This document shows positions 54,815-63,167 of a stretch of 64,000 nucleotides of DNA, piece after piece. Positions within the stretch are counted from its first letter, which is position 1; every line of letters begins with the position of its first letter. Under the pieces are notes generated by a model. The model ran no database searches. It saw only the letters and a program-made list of their open reading frames with translations, and was not told the origin of the DNA. Location: positions 1 to 64,000 of the forward strand of contig JAYTOX010000065.1 in the NCBI GenBank assembly GCA_043747595.1, given 5' to 3'. The translations under genes were made by a program, and so were the position numbers. The DNA comes from JADKIH01 sp043747595 (GTDB taxonomy: Bacteria > Bacteroidota > Bacteroidia > AKYH767-A > 2013-40CM-41-45).

Positions 54815-55510
54815 ATGACTAAAAGCAATCTTCCGAAACTTCACTCCGACTTCTCAGTCGATTGTGTAATTTTTGGATTTGACGAAGGCGAATTAAAAAT
54901 CTTGCTCATTGAAAGAAATAAATCTCCTTTTAGTGGATGGAAAGCGATACCCGGGAATTTGGTATTAGACAATGAAGACCTTGACGATGCGGCTCAGAGA
55001 ATCTTATATGAATTAACCGGACTTGATAATATTTATATGGATCAGTTTCACACTTTTGGAAAAACTGATCGTCACCCGCAAGGTCGCATAATTACAGTTG
55101 CCTACTACTCTATTATTAAACGAACTGATGAGGGTCTTCATCCAATAACTTCATTTGCTAAAAAAGCATTGTGGTGGCCGGCTAATACAATTCCTAAACT
55201 TGCTTTCGACCACAACGAAATTGCAACAAAAGCACTCGAATTAATCAGACACAAAATTAATTTTGAACCCTTGGCTTTTGAATTACTTCCGTCACGATTT
55301 ACCTTAACAGAATTGCAACATGTGTATGAATCCATTGGTCAGAAGAGTATTGACAAAAGGAATTTTAGAAAAAAAATGCTGGCGTATGGTTTTCTTCAAG
55401 AGTTTGCAAAAAAACAAACCGGCGTTTCTCACCGTGCAGCAAAACTTTACAAGTTTAATAAAAAGAAATATGTGCAGCTGAAGAAAAGAGGTTTCAACTT
55501 TGAAATTTAA
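54815..55510 (+). CDS. NrtR-like Nudix-domain transcriptional regulator
   Basis: 231 residues. The N-terminal Nudix fold (about 12-145) carries a degenerate Nudix box at 47-70: after the Gly the catalytic REUxEE pattern is reduced to QRILYELTGL, so hydrolysis is unlikely. The C-terminal winged helix (about 150-225) begins FELLPSRFTLTELQHVYESI and continues with RNFRKKML, the DNA-binding domain of the NrtR family. In Bacteroidota such proteins sense sugar-related or ADP-ribose-type ligands. It is divergent from pfkA, which has a perfect palindrome at its promoter. A TAATTTG element ends 9 bp before the start codon, so the mRNA may be nearly leaderless. Confidence 0.85.
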   Translation: MTKSNLPKLHSDFSVDCVIFGFDEGELKILLIERNKSPFSGWKAIPGNLVLDNEDLDDAAQRILYELTGLDNIYMDQFHTFGKTDRHPQGRIITVAYYSIIKRTDEGLHPITSFAKKALWWPANTIPKLAFDHNEIATKALELIRHKINFEPLAFELLPSRFTLTELQHVYESIGQKSIDKRNFRKKMLAYGFLQEFAKKQTGVSHRAAKLYKFNKKKYVQLKKRGFNFEI

Positions 55511-55595
55511 AATGAATCGTCTTTATAGTTGAGCGACTTTCTAAACTCCACAATTTACTTTACTATTTCTCCAGCTAATAAAAACTAAAATCAAT

Positions 55596-55634
55596 TACAA
55601 AAAAAAATGGAAACACTTAGAGTGATTCCATTGA
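55596..55634 (-). terminator. Terminator after the small T9SS protein gene
   Basis: The stem AATGGAA-x-CACT / AGTG-x-TTCCATT (55606-55616 with 55621-55632) has a mismatched pair. On the minus strand it is followed by a long T run. It may also stop the convergent Nudix regulator transcript. Confidence 0.75.
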
Positions 55635-55654
55635 AATATATTTCTTAAAACGAA

Positions 55655-56434
55655 TTAGCGTACGATACTAATTTTTCCAGTCACCTTTTCTGTTTCTGTA
55701 GTAAGTGTGTAGTAGTAAATTCCACCTTTCAGACTTTCACCTTTTGAATCATCGCCTAACCAATAGTAGTTATGCTTGCCTGACGATTGCAACTCATTAA
55801 ATAAAGTATTAACCAATCGACCCGTTACATCATAAATCGAAAGGCTTGCATTCTGATTGCTCTCCAGATTATATTCAAATATTGTATGAGTCGAAAGTGG
55901 ATTCGGGTAGTTTTTAATTGAAGCAGTACTGTTCGATAAACCTTGAATTCCTACCGAAGAAATTCCGGCTGTTACTCCGAAAAACTGACTTCCATCTGAA
56001 TTAAAAATTTCCGGCGTGCCAGAACTTAGGTTCATGTAGATTTCGCTATTGTTTACATCTTTTCCGAAATTTGCTCCAGTAGCGTCTCTAAAAACCATTC
56101 CAATTCTATAAATCTGAGAACCGCTTACAGGGCCGTTAGCAGCTTGACTATAATAAACAATTGGATCAAAAGTTATTGTCCAAACATTATTGAGAAGATC
56201 AGTCATTTGACCAATGCCATCATCAGCTCCCCAATTACCAACATTATAATTCCAAGCTGAATTGTCTAATGGTCCAACAATATCACTGGCACCGGAATGA
56301 AAATAAACTTTCTGTGCTCCTTGCAACGTTGAAGCTCCTTGTGTAGCATCATAGGTTATCGTTAGATTATATTGAGCATAACCCACTATGGTCAATAAAT
56401 TTAAAAACGTGGTGAGTAGTAGACTTTTTTTCAT
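55655..56434 (-). CDS. Small secreted protein with T9SS type A sorting domain
   Basis: 259 residues. A signal peptide (about 1-20, ending GYAQ) is followed by a strand-rich domain of about 130 residues. It contains KVYFHSGASDIVGPLDNSAW and VYYSQAANGPVSGSQIYRIG, and resembles the starch- or carbohydrate-binding beta-sandwich modules seen in T9SS cargo. The C-terminal 85 residues are the type A sorting signal (IKNYPNPLSTHTIFEYNL through ISIVR). The protein is small enough to be mainly a binding module. The ligand is not known. It is transcribed from a well-matched promoter and ended by a terminator. Confidence 0.82.
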   Translation of the reverse strand: MKKSLLLTTFLNLLTIVGYAQYNLTITYDATQGASTLQGAQKVYFHSGASDIVGPLDNSAWNYNVGNWGADDGIGQMTDLLNNVWTITFDPIVYYSQAANGPVSGSQIYRIGMVFRDATGANFGKDVNNSEIYMNLSSGTPEIFNSDGSQFFGVTAGISSVGIQGLSNSTASIKNYPNPLSTHTIFEYNLESNQNASLSIYDVTGRLVNTLFNELQSSGKHNYYWLGDDSKGESLKGGIYYYTLTTETEKVTGKISIVR

Positions 56435-56852
56435 TTTAACTGATTGAGGTTTGACTTGAAAACTAATGAAGTAAAAGTAGCTAAATCTTCTTGTTTCTCA
56501 AACAATTAATTTCTCGAACTCTAACATAAAAAAGCGATTATTTTGCACGAGGAAGGCTTAACTTTTCCTTCAACCCTCTTTCCCTTAAACAGAATACTTG
56601 CAAAGAACTTAATTTGCAAATATTTCAATTGATAACTAGATCTTAATTCAACATTGACAATACTGAAATTACTTGAATCGTCATCAACAACCACTAAAAC
56701 AAAACCACCTTCCGCCTTTTGAAAAATGATGATAAAATGGTTAACAACATAAATTCACTAGTACTATAGTCGATTAGTAATTAAAAGTATATTGCTAATC
56801 TATAATGCATCAAGAAACTAAAAAATAAACGTTCACTTATCACTTAAAAAAT
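56435..56852. other. Divergent intergenic region between the T9SS protein and FHS permease genes
   Basis: A 418-bp spacer that holds the minus-strand promoter at 56472-56502 (listed separately). On the plus side, TATATTGC near 56787 is only a weak promoter candidate for the permease. No further gene is seen. Confidence 0.5.
56472..56502 (-). promoter_or_regulatory. Bacteroidota promoter of the small T9SS protein gene
   Basis: On the minus strand, TTTG (56499-56502) then 19 bp then TACTTTTA (56472-56479), one mismatch from TAnnTTTG. The start codon follows 37 bp later. Confidence 0.55.
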
Positions 56853-58484
56853 ATGGAAAAAAGTTCACAAGCTATCAGTAAAGGTGCCTTACCAACACTG
56901 GTAACCGTCTTCTTCTTCTGGGGATTTGTAGCCGCCTCGAATGGTATATTTATTCCTTTTTGCAAAACACATTTCAACCTAAATCAGTTTCAGTCGCAGC
57001 TAATCGACACTTCATTTTATGGCGCCTACTTTTTCGGCTCTTTAATTCTGTATCTGCTTTCTTCCTTCTCCGGCGTTGATATACTAAATCGTATCGGCTA
57101 TAAAAACGGAATTATTCTCGGCTTAACAATGTCTGTAGTAGGTGCTGTCTCTTTAGCATTTGTTGCTTCCGTTACAGGCGCTACTTTCGGAATGGTATTA
57201 GCATGCTTCTTTATTATCGCGCTCGGATTTTCACTTCAGCAAACCGCCGCCCAACCTTTTGCGATTGCACTTGGCAGTCCGGCAACTGGCGCTCACCGTC
57301 TCAATTTGGCAGGAGGAATTAATTCATTGGGAACTCTGCTTGGTCCAATTGCTGTGAGTGTTGTTCTCTTCGGCGATCTCAACAATGCCGGTGTCGCAAC
57401 TATTCAATCAATAAAAACTTTATACCTCATACTTGGCGGACTTTTCTTTCTTGTTGCTTTTTTCTTTTTCACGAGCAAAAAACTTCCTACAATAAAAATG
57501 GAAGAACATGTAGAAAACAGCAGTAAAGCAATGCGAACATTATTCTTAATTTCCATTCCAACAATCATCTTATTATTTTTTAATACAATGTTTGGCGACG
57601 AGCAAAGAGTTTATTTAGTACTCGGCTCGCTTGTTATTATTCTTGGCTTATTATTTTATGCGCTCTTCGCTGCACAAAAAAATAAAGAAGGATGGGGCGC
57701 AATGCAATATCCGCAATTGGTTATGGGAATGATCGCAATCTTTATTTACGTAGGCATGGAAGTTACCGTGCAAAGTAATATGGGAGCATTGCTAAAACAA
57801 GCCGAGTTCGGCGGACTCGATGAAAAATTTATTTCGCAATTTATTTCATTGTATTGGGGAAGTTTAATGATTGGCCGATGGACGGGAGCTATTGCAGTTT
57901 TTGATCTGAAAAAATCGACGAAACAACTCTTGACGGTTATCGTTCCTATTATTGCCTTTGCTGTAATTTTGTTAGTAAATCATCTTCGCGGAAATGATGT
58001 TAGCGAAATGTATATTTATATTATCGCTGTGCTGTTTTTCGTTGCAGCATTTTTCTTTGCCAATGAACGTCCGGCAAAAATGCTTTTCACTGTAGCATTA
58101 ATGGGATCGCTAGCCATGCTTATAGGCCTTATGACAACTGGACGTGTTAGTACATTTGCATTTATTAGTGGCGGATTAGCATGCTCAGTAATGTGGCCAT
58201 GCATTTTTGCACTTGCAGTAACCGGATTAGGAAAATACACCAGTCAAGGTTCTGCGTTTTTAATCATGATGATTCTTGGTGGCGCTATTATTCCTCCGAC
58301 TCAAGGTGTAATTTGCGACTTTGATAAAATTAGTACAGGAGGAATTGGCGGATTAACATTCACACATTTCTCTTATATCGTTCCATTTATTTGTTTCAGT
58401 TATTTGGTTTGGCATGCAACGAAAACGAAAAATATTTTGAAAACTCAAGGGCTCGATTACGATCAACAAATGGCCGGACATTAA
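56853..58484 (+). CDS. FHS-family sugar MFS transporter
   Basis: 543 residues with 12 or more hydrophobic segments. The N-terminus (LPTLVTVFFFWGFVAASNGI), QLIDTSFYGAYF near 50 and SLQQTAAQPFAIALG near 130 are the fingerprints of the FHS (FucP/glucose-galactose) family. The RLNLAGGINSLGTLLGPI segment near 150-167 is also typical. It should be a proton-coupled hexose or fucose symporter. It is longer than FucP (about 440) because of an insertion near the central loop (residues 205-235). A strong terminator follows. Given the nearby pfkA-gapN cluster, hexose uptake is plausible. Confidence 0.88.
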   Translation: MEKSSQAISKGALPTLVTVFFFWGFVAASNGIFIPFCKTHFNLNQFQSQLIDTSFYGAYFFGSLILYLLSSFSGVDILNRIGYKNGIILGLTMSVVGAVSLAFVASVTGATFGMVLACFFIIALGFSLQQTAAQPFAIALGSPATGAHRLNLAGGINSLGTLLGPIAVSVVLFGDLNNAGVATIQSIKTLYLILGGLFFLVAFFFFTSKKLPTIKMEEHVENSSKAMRTLFLISIPTIILLFFNTMFGDEQRVYLVLGSLVIILGLLFYALFAAQKNKEGWGAMQYPQLVMGMIAIFIYVGMEVTVQSNMGALLKQAEFGGLDEKFISQFISLYWGSLMIGRWTGAIAVFDLKKSTKQLLTVIVPIIAFAVILLVNHLRGNDVSEMYIYIIAVLFFVAAFFFANERPAKMLFTVALMGSLAMLIGLMTTGRVSTFAFISGGLACSVMWPCIFALAVTGLGKYTSQGSAFLIMMILGGAIIPPTQGVICDFDKISTGGIGGLTFTHFSYIVPFICFSYLVWHATKTKNILKTQGLDYDQQMAGH

Positions 58485-58498
58485 TTGAATTAAAGATG

Positions 58499-58545
58499 AA
58501 GGAAACAGGACAGAAGAAATTCTTAGTCCTGTTTCCTTTGTTTAT
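58499..58545 (+). terminator. Terminator after the sugar permease gene
   Basis: The 13-bp stem AAGGAAACAGGAC / GTCCTGTTTCCTT has a 14-base loop and a following T-rich tail. Confidence 0.85.
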
Positions 58546-58612
58546 CAAATACTTAGATAAAGACATATCCCCCTTTTCAGCCCAATTCTACTTCAAATTA
58601 ATGCCTCATTTC

Positions 58613-58644
58613 TTTGATTTCCAAAATCTTTTATCGTTTCTTTG
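58613..58644 (+). promoter_or_regulatory. Bacteroidota promoter of the OmpA gene
   Basis: TTTG (58613-58616), 20 bp, then TTTCTTTG (58637-58644), one mismatch from TAnnTTTG. It sits 41 bp before the ATG at 58686, which supports that start over the longer open frame. Confidence 0.55.
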
Positions 58645-58685
58645 CCGCGGATAAACACTCCAAAAATTTCAGACAAAACTATATT

Positions 58686-60116
58686 ATGAAAAAACTAATT
58701 ACTGCACTAAGCATTGCCTGCTGCATATTCATCACGCAGTCGAATGCTCAAAATGTTGATCACCCTTGGTTATTCGGAATCGGATTTCATGGTGTTGATT
58801 ATACTTCAGTTGATCCAATGTTCAAAGGATTATACGACATCGATCATTTTCAAACTATTCCGGCATTCTCAAAATTTGATGCAGCTAAAAATATCAATCG
58901 CTCGTTTGCGGTTGGACTTTCTTTCGCTGCTTCTAAAACAAGCCACAGCGGATTAAAAAGTACTGATAAAAAATTCTTCGGCGACTTCGATCTTTTAGGA
59001 AAATATCTTTTTGCGAATGATTATATTTTGAAATCTGATTGTTGGTTTGATCCTTACATCGCGGCTGGTCCGGGATTAAGTATGTATGGTAGCGATAAAT
59101 CAATTGCGCTAAACGTAGGTGTCGGAATAAATTTGTGGTTTAGCGAAAATGTTGGCTTCAATGTTCAAACATTGTTAAACACTGCAACTTCTGAGGCTGT
59201 TGGCGATTACTTCCACCACTCAATTGGTGTGGTTATTCGTCTTGGCGGAAAAGACACTGACAAAGATGGCGTACTTGATCGCGTTGACAAATGTCCTACA
59301 GTATTCGGTTTAGCTGAACTTGATGGTTGTCCTGATAAAGATGGCGATGGTATTGCTGACAATGTTGATGCTTGTCCTGATGTTAAAGGATTGAAATCGT
59401 TAAACGGTTGTCCTGACACTGACGGTGATGGTATAGCAGATAAAGACGATAATTGTCCGAATGATAAAGGAACAAAAGAATTACATGGATGTCCTGATAA
59501 AGATGGTGACGGTATCGCTGACAAAGACGATAAATGTCCGGATGTAAAAGGTCTAGCTAAATTTGATGGTTGTCCTGATACAGATGGCGACGGAATTGCT
59601 GATAAAGATGATGCTTGTCCTGATCAAAAAGGTACTATTGAAACAAAAGGTTGCCCGGATAAAGATGGCGATGGCGTTGCAGACAAAGACGATAAATGTC
59701 CTGATGTAAAAGGATTGAAATCGAATAGTGGTTGTCCTGCTATCGATGAATCGAAGAAGAAAGAAGTGTTACAGAAGATCTCTTTCGCTGCTAAATCAAT
59801 TCAATTTGAAACAGGAAAAGATGTAATTAAGTCGGTATCGTTTGTAAAACTTGATACAGTGGTGAACATCATGAAACAATATGAAGCAACTACATGGTCA
59901 ATCGAAGGTCATACGGATAATGTTGGAAATGCTGCTTCAAACTTAGAGCTTTCTAAGCGCAGAGCTGCTGCGGTGAAAACATATTTCATCAACAAAGGAA
60001 TCAATGCTTCTCGTCTTTCTTCAGAAGGATATGGAGATACAAAACCTGCTGCTGACAATAAAACAGCTGCCGGACGTACTATCAACAGAAGAGTAGAAAT
60101 TAAGTTGAACGAATAG
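58686..60116 (+). CDS. OmpA-family outer-membrane protein with TSP3 calcium-binding repeats
   Basis: 476 residues from ATG at 58686. A signal peptide (about 1-21, ending SNAQ) is followed by an eight-stranded beta-barrel-like domain (about 22-185). Six TSP3-type calcium-binding repeats of 27 residues cover about 190-350, each with D-x-D-G-D-G-(I/V)-A-D and C-P. The OmpA C-terminal peptidoglycan-binding domain (about 365-476) shows IQFETGKDVIKS, EGHTDNVGN and ELSKRRAAAVKTYFI. It links the outer membrane to peptidoglycan. It has its own promoter and terminator. Confidence 0.93.
   Translation: MKKLITALSIACCIFITQSNAQNVDHPWLFGIGFHGVDYTSVDPMFKGLYDIDHFQTIPAFSKFDAAKNINRSFAVGLSFAASKTSHSGLKSTDKKFFGDFDLLGKYLFANDYILKSDCWFDPYIAAGPGLSMYGSDKSIALNVGVGINLWFSENVGFNVQTLLNTATSEAVGDYFHHSIGVVIRLGGKDTDKDGVLDRVDKCPTVFGLAELDGCPDKDGDGIADNVDACPDVKGLKSLNGCPDTDGDGIADKDDNCPNDKGTKELHGCPDKDGDGIADKDDKCPDVKGLAKFDGCPDTDGDGIADKDDACPDQKGTIETKGCPDKDGDGVADKDDKCPDVKGLKSNSGCPAIDESKKKEVLQKISFAAKSIQFETGKDVIKSVSFVKLDTVVNIMKQYEATTWSIEGHTDNVGNAASNLELSKRRAAAVKTYFINKGINASRLSSEGYGDTKPAADNKTAAGRTINRRVEIKLNE
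59259..59739 (+). repeat. Six tandem 81-bp repeats coding for TSP3 units
   Basis: In-frame copies in the OmpA gene encode D-x-D-G-D-G-I-A-D-K-D-D-x-C-P and a variable GCP-ended tail. The first copy is shorter (25 codons). Pairs share the Asp-Lys or Asp-Thr start alternately, which hints at past duplication of two-repeat blocks. Confidence 0.85.
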
Positions 60117-60137
60117 TTCATCTTTCAGAATAAATAG

Positions 60138-60173
60138 AAATGGCCGGATAAATATATCCGGCCATTTTTTTTT
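60138..60173 (+). terminator. Terminator after the OmpA gene
   Basis: The perfect 13-bp GC-rich stem AAATGGCCGGATA / TATCCGGCCATTT has a short loop and is followed by nine T. Confidence 0.9.
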
Positions 60174-60177
60174 GCAT

Positions 60178-60663
60178 TTAAAAAGGCAAATCGAAATCGT
60201 CGTCTTCCGGATAGTATTCTGAATATGTAAAATGAGTAATCATATTACTATTTGGAATGTGGAGAAGATGTTCCATAAATAACTTTTCAGTAATGAATTT
60301 GTAGATTTCGTATTCAGAAAGAGCGCTGATACAATCAACAATAATATTGTGTTTTTCGAGAAGCGCTGTGAGCTTCTTTAATTCCGACTTCAACATTTTA
60401 GGATTCATCGTTTCGGCAGGTGCAAAATCGGGGCGACCGATTAAGTCGAAGCAAAGGATGGTATTGTTCTCAGCATACGCTTTTTCAAAACGTTGAACCG
60501 ATTTCAACCAAGCTCTTTCTATGTCTACCGGAAGGTCGCACATGCTATCGTTAAAAGTCATTCCGAATTCTGCATTCAGTTGCATCTTCAAAATCTCATT
60601 GCCTATTTTTATTTCTTCGTGTGTTAACTTAGATGTTCTTTTCATAATAATATTTTTTTTCAA
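60178..60663 (-). CDS. Conserved hypothetical protein, family not recognised
   Basis: 161 residues, or 155 if translation begins at the internal Met at 60645. No signal peptide or membrane helix. Helical N-terminus (SKLTHEEIKIGNEILKMQLNAEFG), an aromatic motif FDLIGRPDF near 72-80, and an acidic end (YYPEDDDFDLPF). I do not recognise the family. The acidic, hydrophobic tail resembles peptide docking tails, but that is only an impression. It stands alone between the OmpA terminator and the ATP-grasp/HAD gene. Confidence 0.65.
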   Translation of the reverse strand: MKKNIIMKRTSKLTHEEIKIGNEILKMQLNAEFGMTFNDSMCDLPVDIERAWLKSVQRFEKAYAENNTILCFDLIGRPDFAPAETMNPKMLKSELKKLTALLEKHNIIVDCISALSEYEIYKFITEKLFMEHLLHIPNSNMITHFTYSEYYPEDDDFDLPF

Positions 60664-60855
60664 AAATAGAGTGACAATTGCTTTTCTGTATCGCCGAAAA
60701 GCTGTTTGCCGAATTGATTAACCATCATTTATGCTAGAAAAAACAGTACAACCAATGAATATTATCATTTTGACCCCATTGGTTTTCTTAGTATCTTGAA
60801 CTGGTCAATAACTTTCGAAGTTTAAAACATCACACAATTATTTTAATTTCTATTT

Positions 60856-62349
60856 ATGAACATACTCATCACCTCAGCCGGAAATTTTAACGCAAGCGCG
60901 TTGATAAAAGAACTTGAAATAATCAATGATGTACATATTTTTGTTTCCGATGAATTTGAACTGATAGCTTCCAAATTTTTATCGCCTAGTTTTATTAAAC
61001 TTCCAGATGCAAACGAAGAAAACTACAAGGCAGAACTGAAGGCTGCGTGTATAAAAAATAAAATCGATTTAGTTATTCCTTCCTCCGAAATTGATACCAT
61101 AACATTAGCAGAATTAAAAAGCGAAGTAAATTTTAAAATTGCCATATCTGAATTATCGTTAGCACAAACACTTCAAACACGCAAGCCTGCAGAAGTATTT
61201 TTGGCAAACAACGGATTTACGACAAACACCGACGACGACATAGTAGAGATTATGGAATCGGGTGTATTAGATATCGATCATTATATAGCAGAATTTGCAA
61301 TCGACTTTTCTGGAAATGCTAGTACAGTAGTGACTAGAAAAATTATTTCGATCGAAGAAGCTACGATTGCTGTGAGTGAGAAATACGACAATGAAATAAT
61401 AAGAGAAACAATTAATAATTTGATTTCGCTTTTTGTAAAAAATAATGGTTGCGGATTTTTCAGTGTTCATTTACTGGAAATGCATGGAAAATTACTAGTG
61501 AATAGAGTACAGCAGCATTTAACATCAACAGCGCATTTAGGAAATAGCATCGGCGACAATCTCTGCAAGTGGATGATTACAGGAAAGAGTAATAGCGCAA
61601 GTACATTGTTACCGAATGGTACACGATCGTTTGTGTATTTGAAAGATCGCATTGTGCCTGCGAAAGTCCCTTCGTTGAAAGCAATAGTTTTTGATCTTGA
61701 TGAAACATTGTTTCCTCAAAAGCCATGGATCTTGAAGAAGCTGGCGATGTTACATGAGACATTAAATTTTGAAAAAGTAACCGTCGATAAATTTGTTGAT
61801 ACCGGATTACGATTGTTAGAAGAAGGGCATCGCAGTGATTTGTTAGATCGATTAGCAGAATTATTTAAGTTGCCATCAGATAAAATGATATCGACTTATC
61901 GAAATTTAATTCCCGATACAACAGAGTATCCCGATGTAAAACCGGTGTTGAATGAGTTGAGGTCGCAAGGATATTTGATCGGGCTGCTGACAGACAATCC
62001 CCCAAATTCTCAGAAGCAGAAATTGGAGTCGACAGGTTTGGGCGATTATTTCGATGCTGTGCATTTTACAAAAGAGAGTGGTTTTGAAAAGCCCGATCCA
62101 CAGGGATTTCTACAGATAAGAAAGAAGCTGAATGTAGAGGCGAATGAGTGTTGTATGGTGGGCGATCATTTGTATAAAGACATAATAGGCGGTCATGCAT
62201 CCGGTTTTGCCGCATTGTGTTGGTTGCAGCGGAGCGGCGGCATTTTTAATTTCGACGTAACACAGTTTAGGAGGCTTCATCCGGAGATTCATTTTCATCG
62301 TTTTGCCGATATGGTGCATTTAAAAGGATTTTTAGATCGGGAGCGATAA
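60856..62349 (+). CDS. Fusion of a reduced ATP-grasp-like N-terminal half to a HAD phosphatase
   Basis: 497 residues. Residues about 1-245 follow the layout of CarB/PylC-type ATP-grasp proteins: the pre-ATP-grasp start NILITSAGNFNASALIKEL, VIPSSEID near 73-80, the helix before FLANNGFTT, YIAEFAIDF near 143-151 and LLVNRVQQHLTS near 213-224. The segment that normally carries the ATP-binding lysine (VxKP) is missing, and the metal-binding Glu of the ExNPR-type motif is not seen. Residues about 274-495 are an intact HAD phosphatase with D280-L-D282-ET, LLTDN near 373, Lys in EKPDP near 412 and VGDHLYKDI near 434. The HAD half should be active. The first half may be a binding or regulatory domain. 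Confidence 0.75.
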   Translation: MNILITSAGNFNASALIKELEIINDVHIFVSDEFELIASKFLSPSFIKLPDANEENYKAELKAACIKNKIDLVIPSSEIDTITLAELKSEVNFKIAISELSLAQTLQTRKPAEVFLANNGFTTNTDDDIVEIMESGVLDIDHYIAEFAIDFSGNASTVVTRKIISIEEATIAVSEKYDNEIIRETINNLISLFVKNNGCGFFSVHLLEMHGKLLVNRVQQHLTSTAHLGNSIGDNLCKWMITGKSNSASTLLPNGTRSFVYLKDRIVPAKVPSLKAIVFDLDETLFPQKPWILKKLAMLHETLNFEKVTVDKFVDTGLRLLEEGHRSDLLDRLAELFKLPSDKMISTYRNLIPDTTEYPDVKPVLNELRSQGYLIGLLTDNPPNSQKQKLESTGLGDYFDAVHFTKESGFEKPDPQGFLQIRKKLNVEANECCMVGDHLYKDIIGGHASGFAALCWLQRSGGIFNFDVTQFRRLHPEIHFHRFADMVHLKGFLDRER

Positions 62350-62470
62350 GGCAGGGAGTAAGCGAGCAGAATAGAGAGGAGAAAAGATGAATCAGCACAA
62401 TTGTTCCGGCCGTTCATTCTAATATCCTAACAATGAAGCACAAACAATTCCAAATAAAAACAGCGTAAAA

Positions 62471-62501
62471 TTTGGGGTTTTGAATGATTTATCTATTTTT
62501 G
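62471..62501 (+). promoter_or_regulatory. Bacteroidota promoter of tRNA-Asp
   Basis: TTTG (62471-62474), 19 bp, then TATTTTTG (62494-62501), both exact. The tRNA begins 23 bp downstream. This is the best-formed promoter in the window. Confidence 0.8.
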
Positions 62502-62524
62502 CAGTCCTCGTAAAAAAGGAAAAC

Positions 62525-62601
62525 GGTTCGGTAGTTCAGTTGGTTAGAATACATGCCTGTCACGCATGGGGTCGCGGGTTCGAGTCCCGTCCGGACCGCC
62601 A
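62525..62601 (+). tRNA. tRNA-Asp (anticodon GTC)
   Basis: 77 nt including an encoded CCA end. The acceptor stem is GGTTCGG / CCGGACC (seven pairs, one G-U). Anticodon stem CATGC / GCATG has a loop CTGTCAC, placing GTC at 62559-62561. The T-arm is GCGGGTTCGAGTCCCGT, with D-arm and invariant bases in place. Confidence 0.97.
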
Positions 62602-62612
62602 ACACAAAGATT

Positions 62613-62654
62613 AAAGCCTTGTAGCAGATGATGTTACGAGGCTTTGTTGTTTTT
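62613..62654 (+). terminator. Rho-independent terminator after tRNA-Asp
   Basis: The 11-bp stem AAAGCCTTGTA / TACGAGGCTTT (one G-U pair) has an 11-base loop and is followed by a T-rich tail ending in TTTTT. Confidence 0.85.
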
Positions 62655-62756
62655 GGGGGACAGTTTTTTTATTTTTTACTGAATAACGAAGGGCAGTTAA
62701 ACACTCCATAACTTGCCAGTGGAACACCAAGTAGTAGATTTATCGCAATTTCTAAT

Positions 62757-62824
62757 TACTAATTCCGTCAAGCTCCCTAATTATGCGTTGGTATTCGTGA
62801 AGTGAGGTAATACTAATTCCGTCA
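62757..62824. repeat. Pair of 14-bp direct repeats
   Basis: TACTAATTCCGTCA occurs at 62757-62770 and again at 62811-62824, a period of 54 bp. The intervening sequence is not itself repeated. Confidence 0.75.
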
Positions 62825-63028
62825 GAAATAAAGATCACCAATACCAATTTTATTAAGCTCGATTAAATTCAGCTTATCATCAGCCATAATTAATTTCTTA
62901 ATAAGTACAATTTCATTTAGTTTATAACGAATACGGCTAACAGCAATTCGCTTTGCATGTGCGGATATCTGTTTAAATTCATCATTGAAACAACCTATGA
63001 ATTCAATGAAGCCCCATGTATCAAGCAT
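62822..63028 (-). CDS. Doubtful small ORF, 68 residues
   Basis: It encodes a basic, Ile/Lys-rich protein with no recognised motif, signal peptide or clear ribosome binding site. It starts near MLDTWGFIEFIGCFNDEF and ends GIGDLYF, with its stop inside the second direct repeat. It may be the remnant of a longer gene in the region after the tRNA. Listed because it is the only sizeable frame in this gap, with low confidence. Confidence 0.25.
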   Translation of the reverse strand: MLDTWGFIEFIGCFNDEFKQISAHAKRIAVSRIRYKLNEIVLIKKLIMADDKLNLIELNKIGIGDLYF

Positions 63029-63167
63029 TCTTTTCCGGTCTAAGAGCTTATGAATTGTAATTATATTTTAATTCTTATTCAGTTGAATTCTGTCACATAC
63101 ATTTTTAATCTCTGACCAGCTTCAAAAAGAGAATTATTTCATAGATTAGTGGCTTAAACCTTTTAGT

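Larger units (their letters stand above)
62655..63167. other. Sparse region after tRNA-Asp, possible start of an accessory segment
   Basis: This stretch has no well-supported gene. It contains the 14-bp direct repeats at 62757 and 62811 and a doubtful 68-codon frame on the minus strand (62822-63028). Composition and gene density drop here compared with the upstream core genes. Confidence 0.5.

Noticed and set aside
58391..58654. 87-codon frame overlapping the end of the sugar permease
   Set aside because: It runs across the permease stop, the terminator hairpin and the OmpA promoter, so it is a shadow frame.
59207..59524. Minus-strand 105-codon ORF in the OmpA repeats
   Set aside because: It is the antisense reading of the TSP3 repeats and contains only the mirrored repeat pattern.
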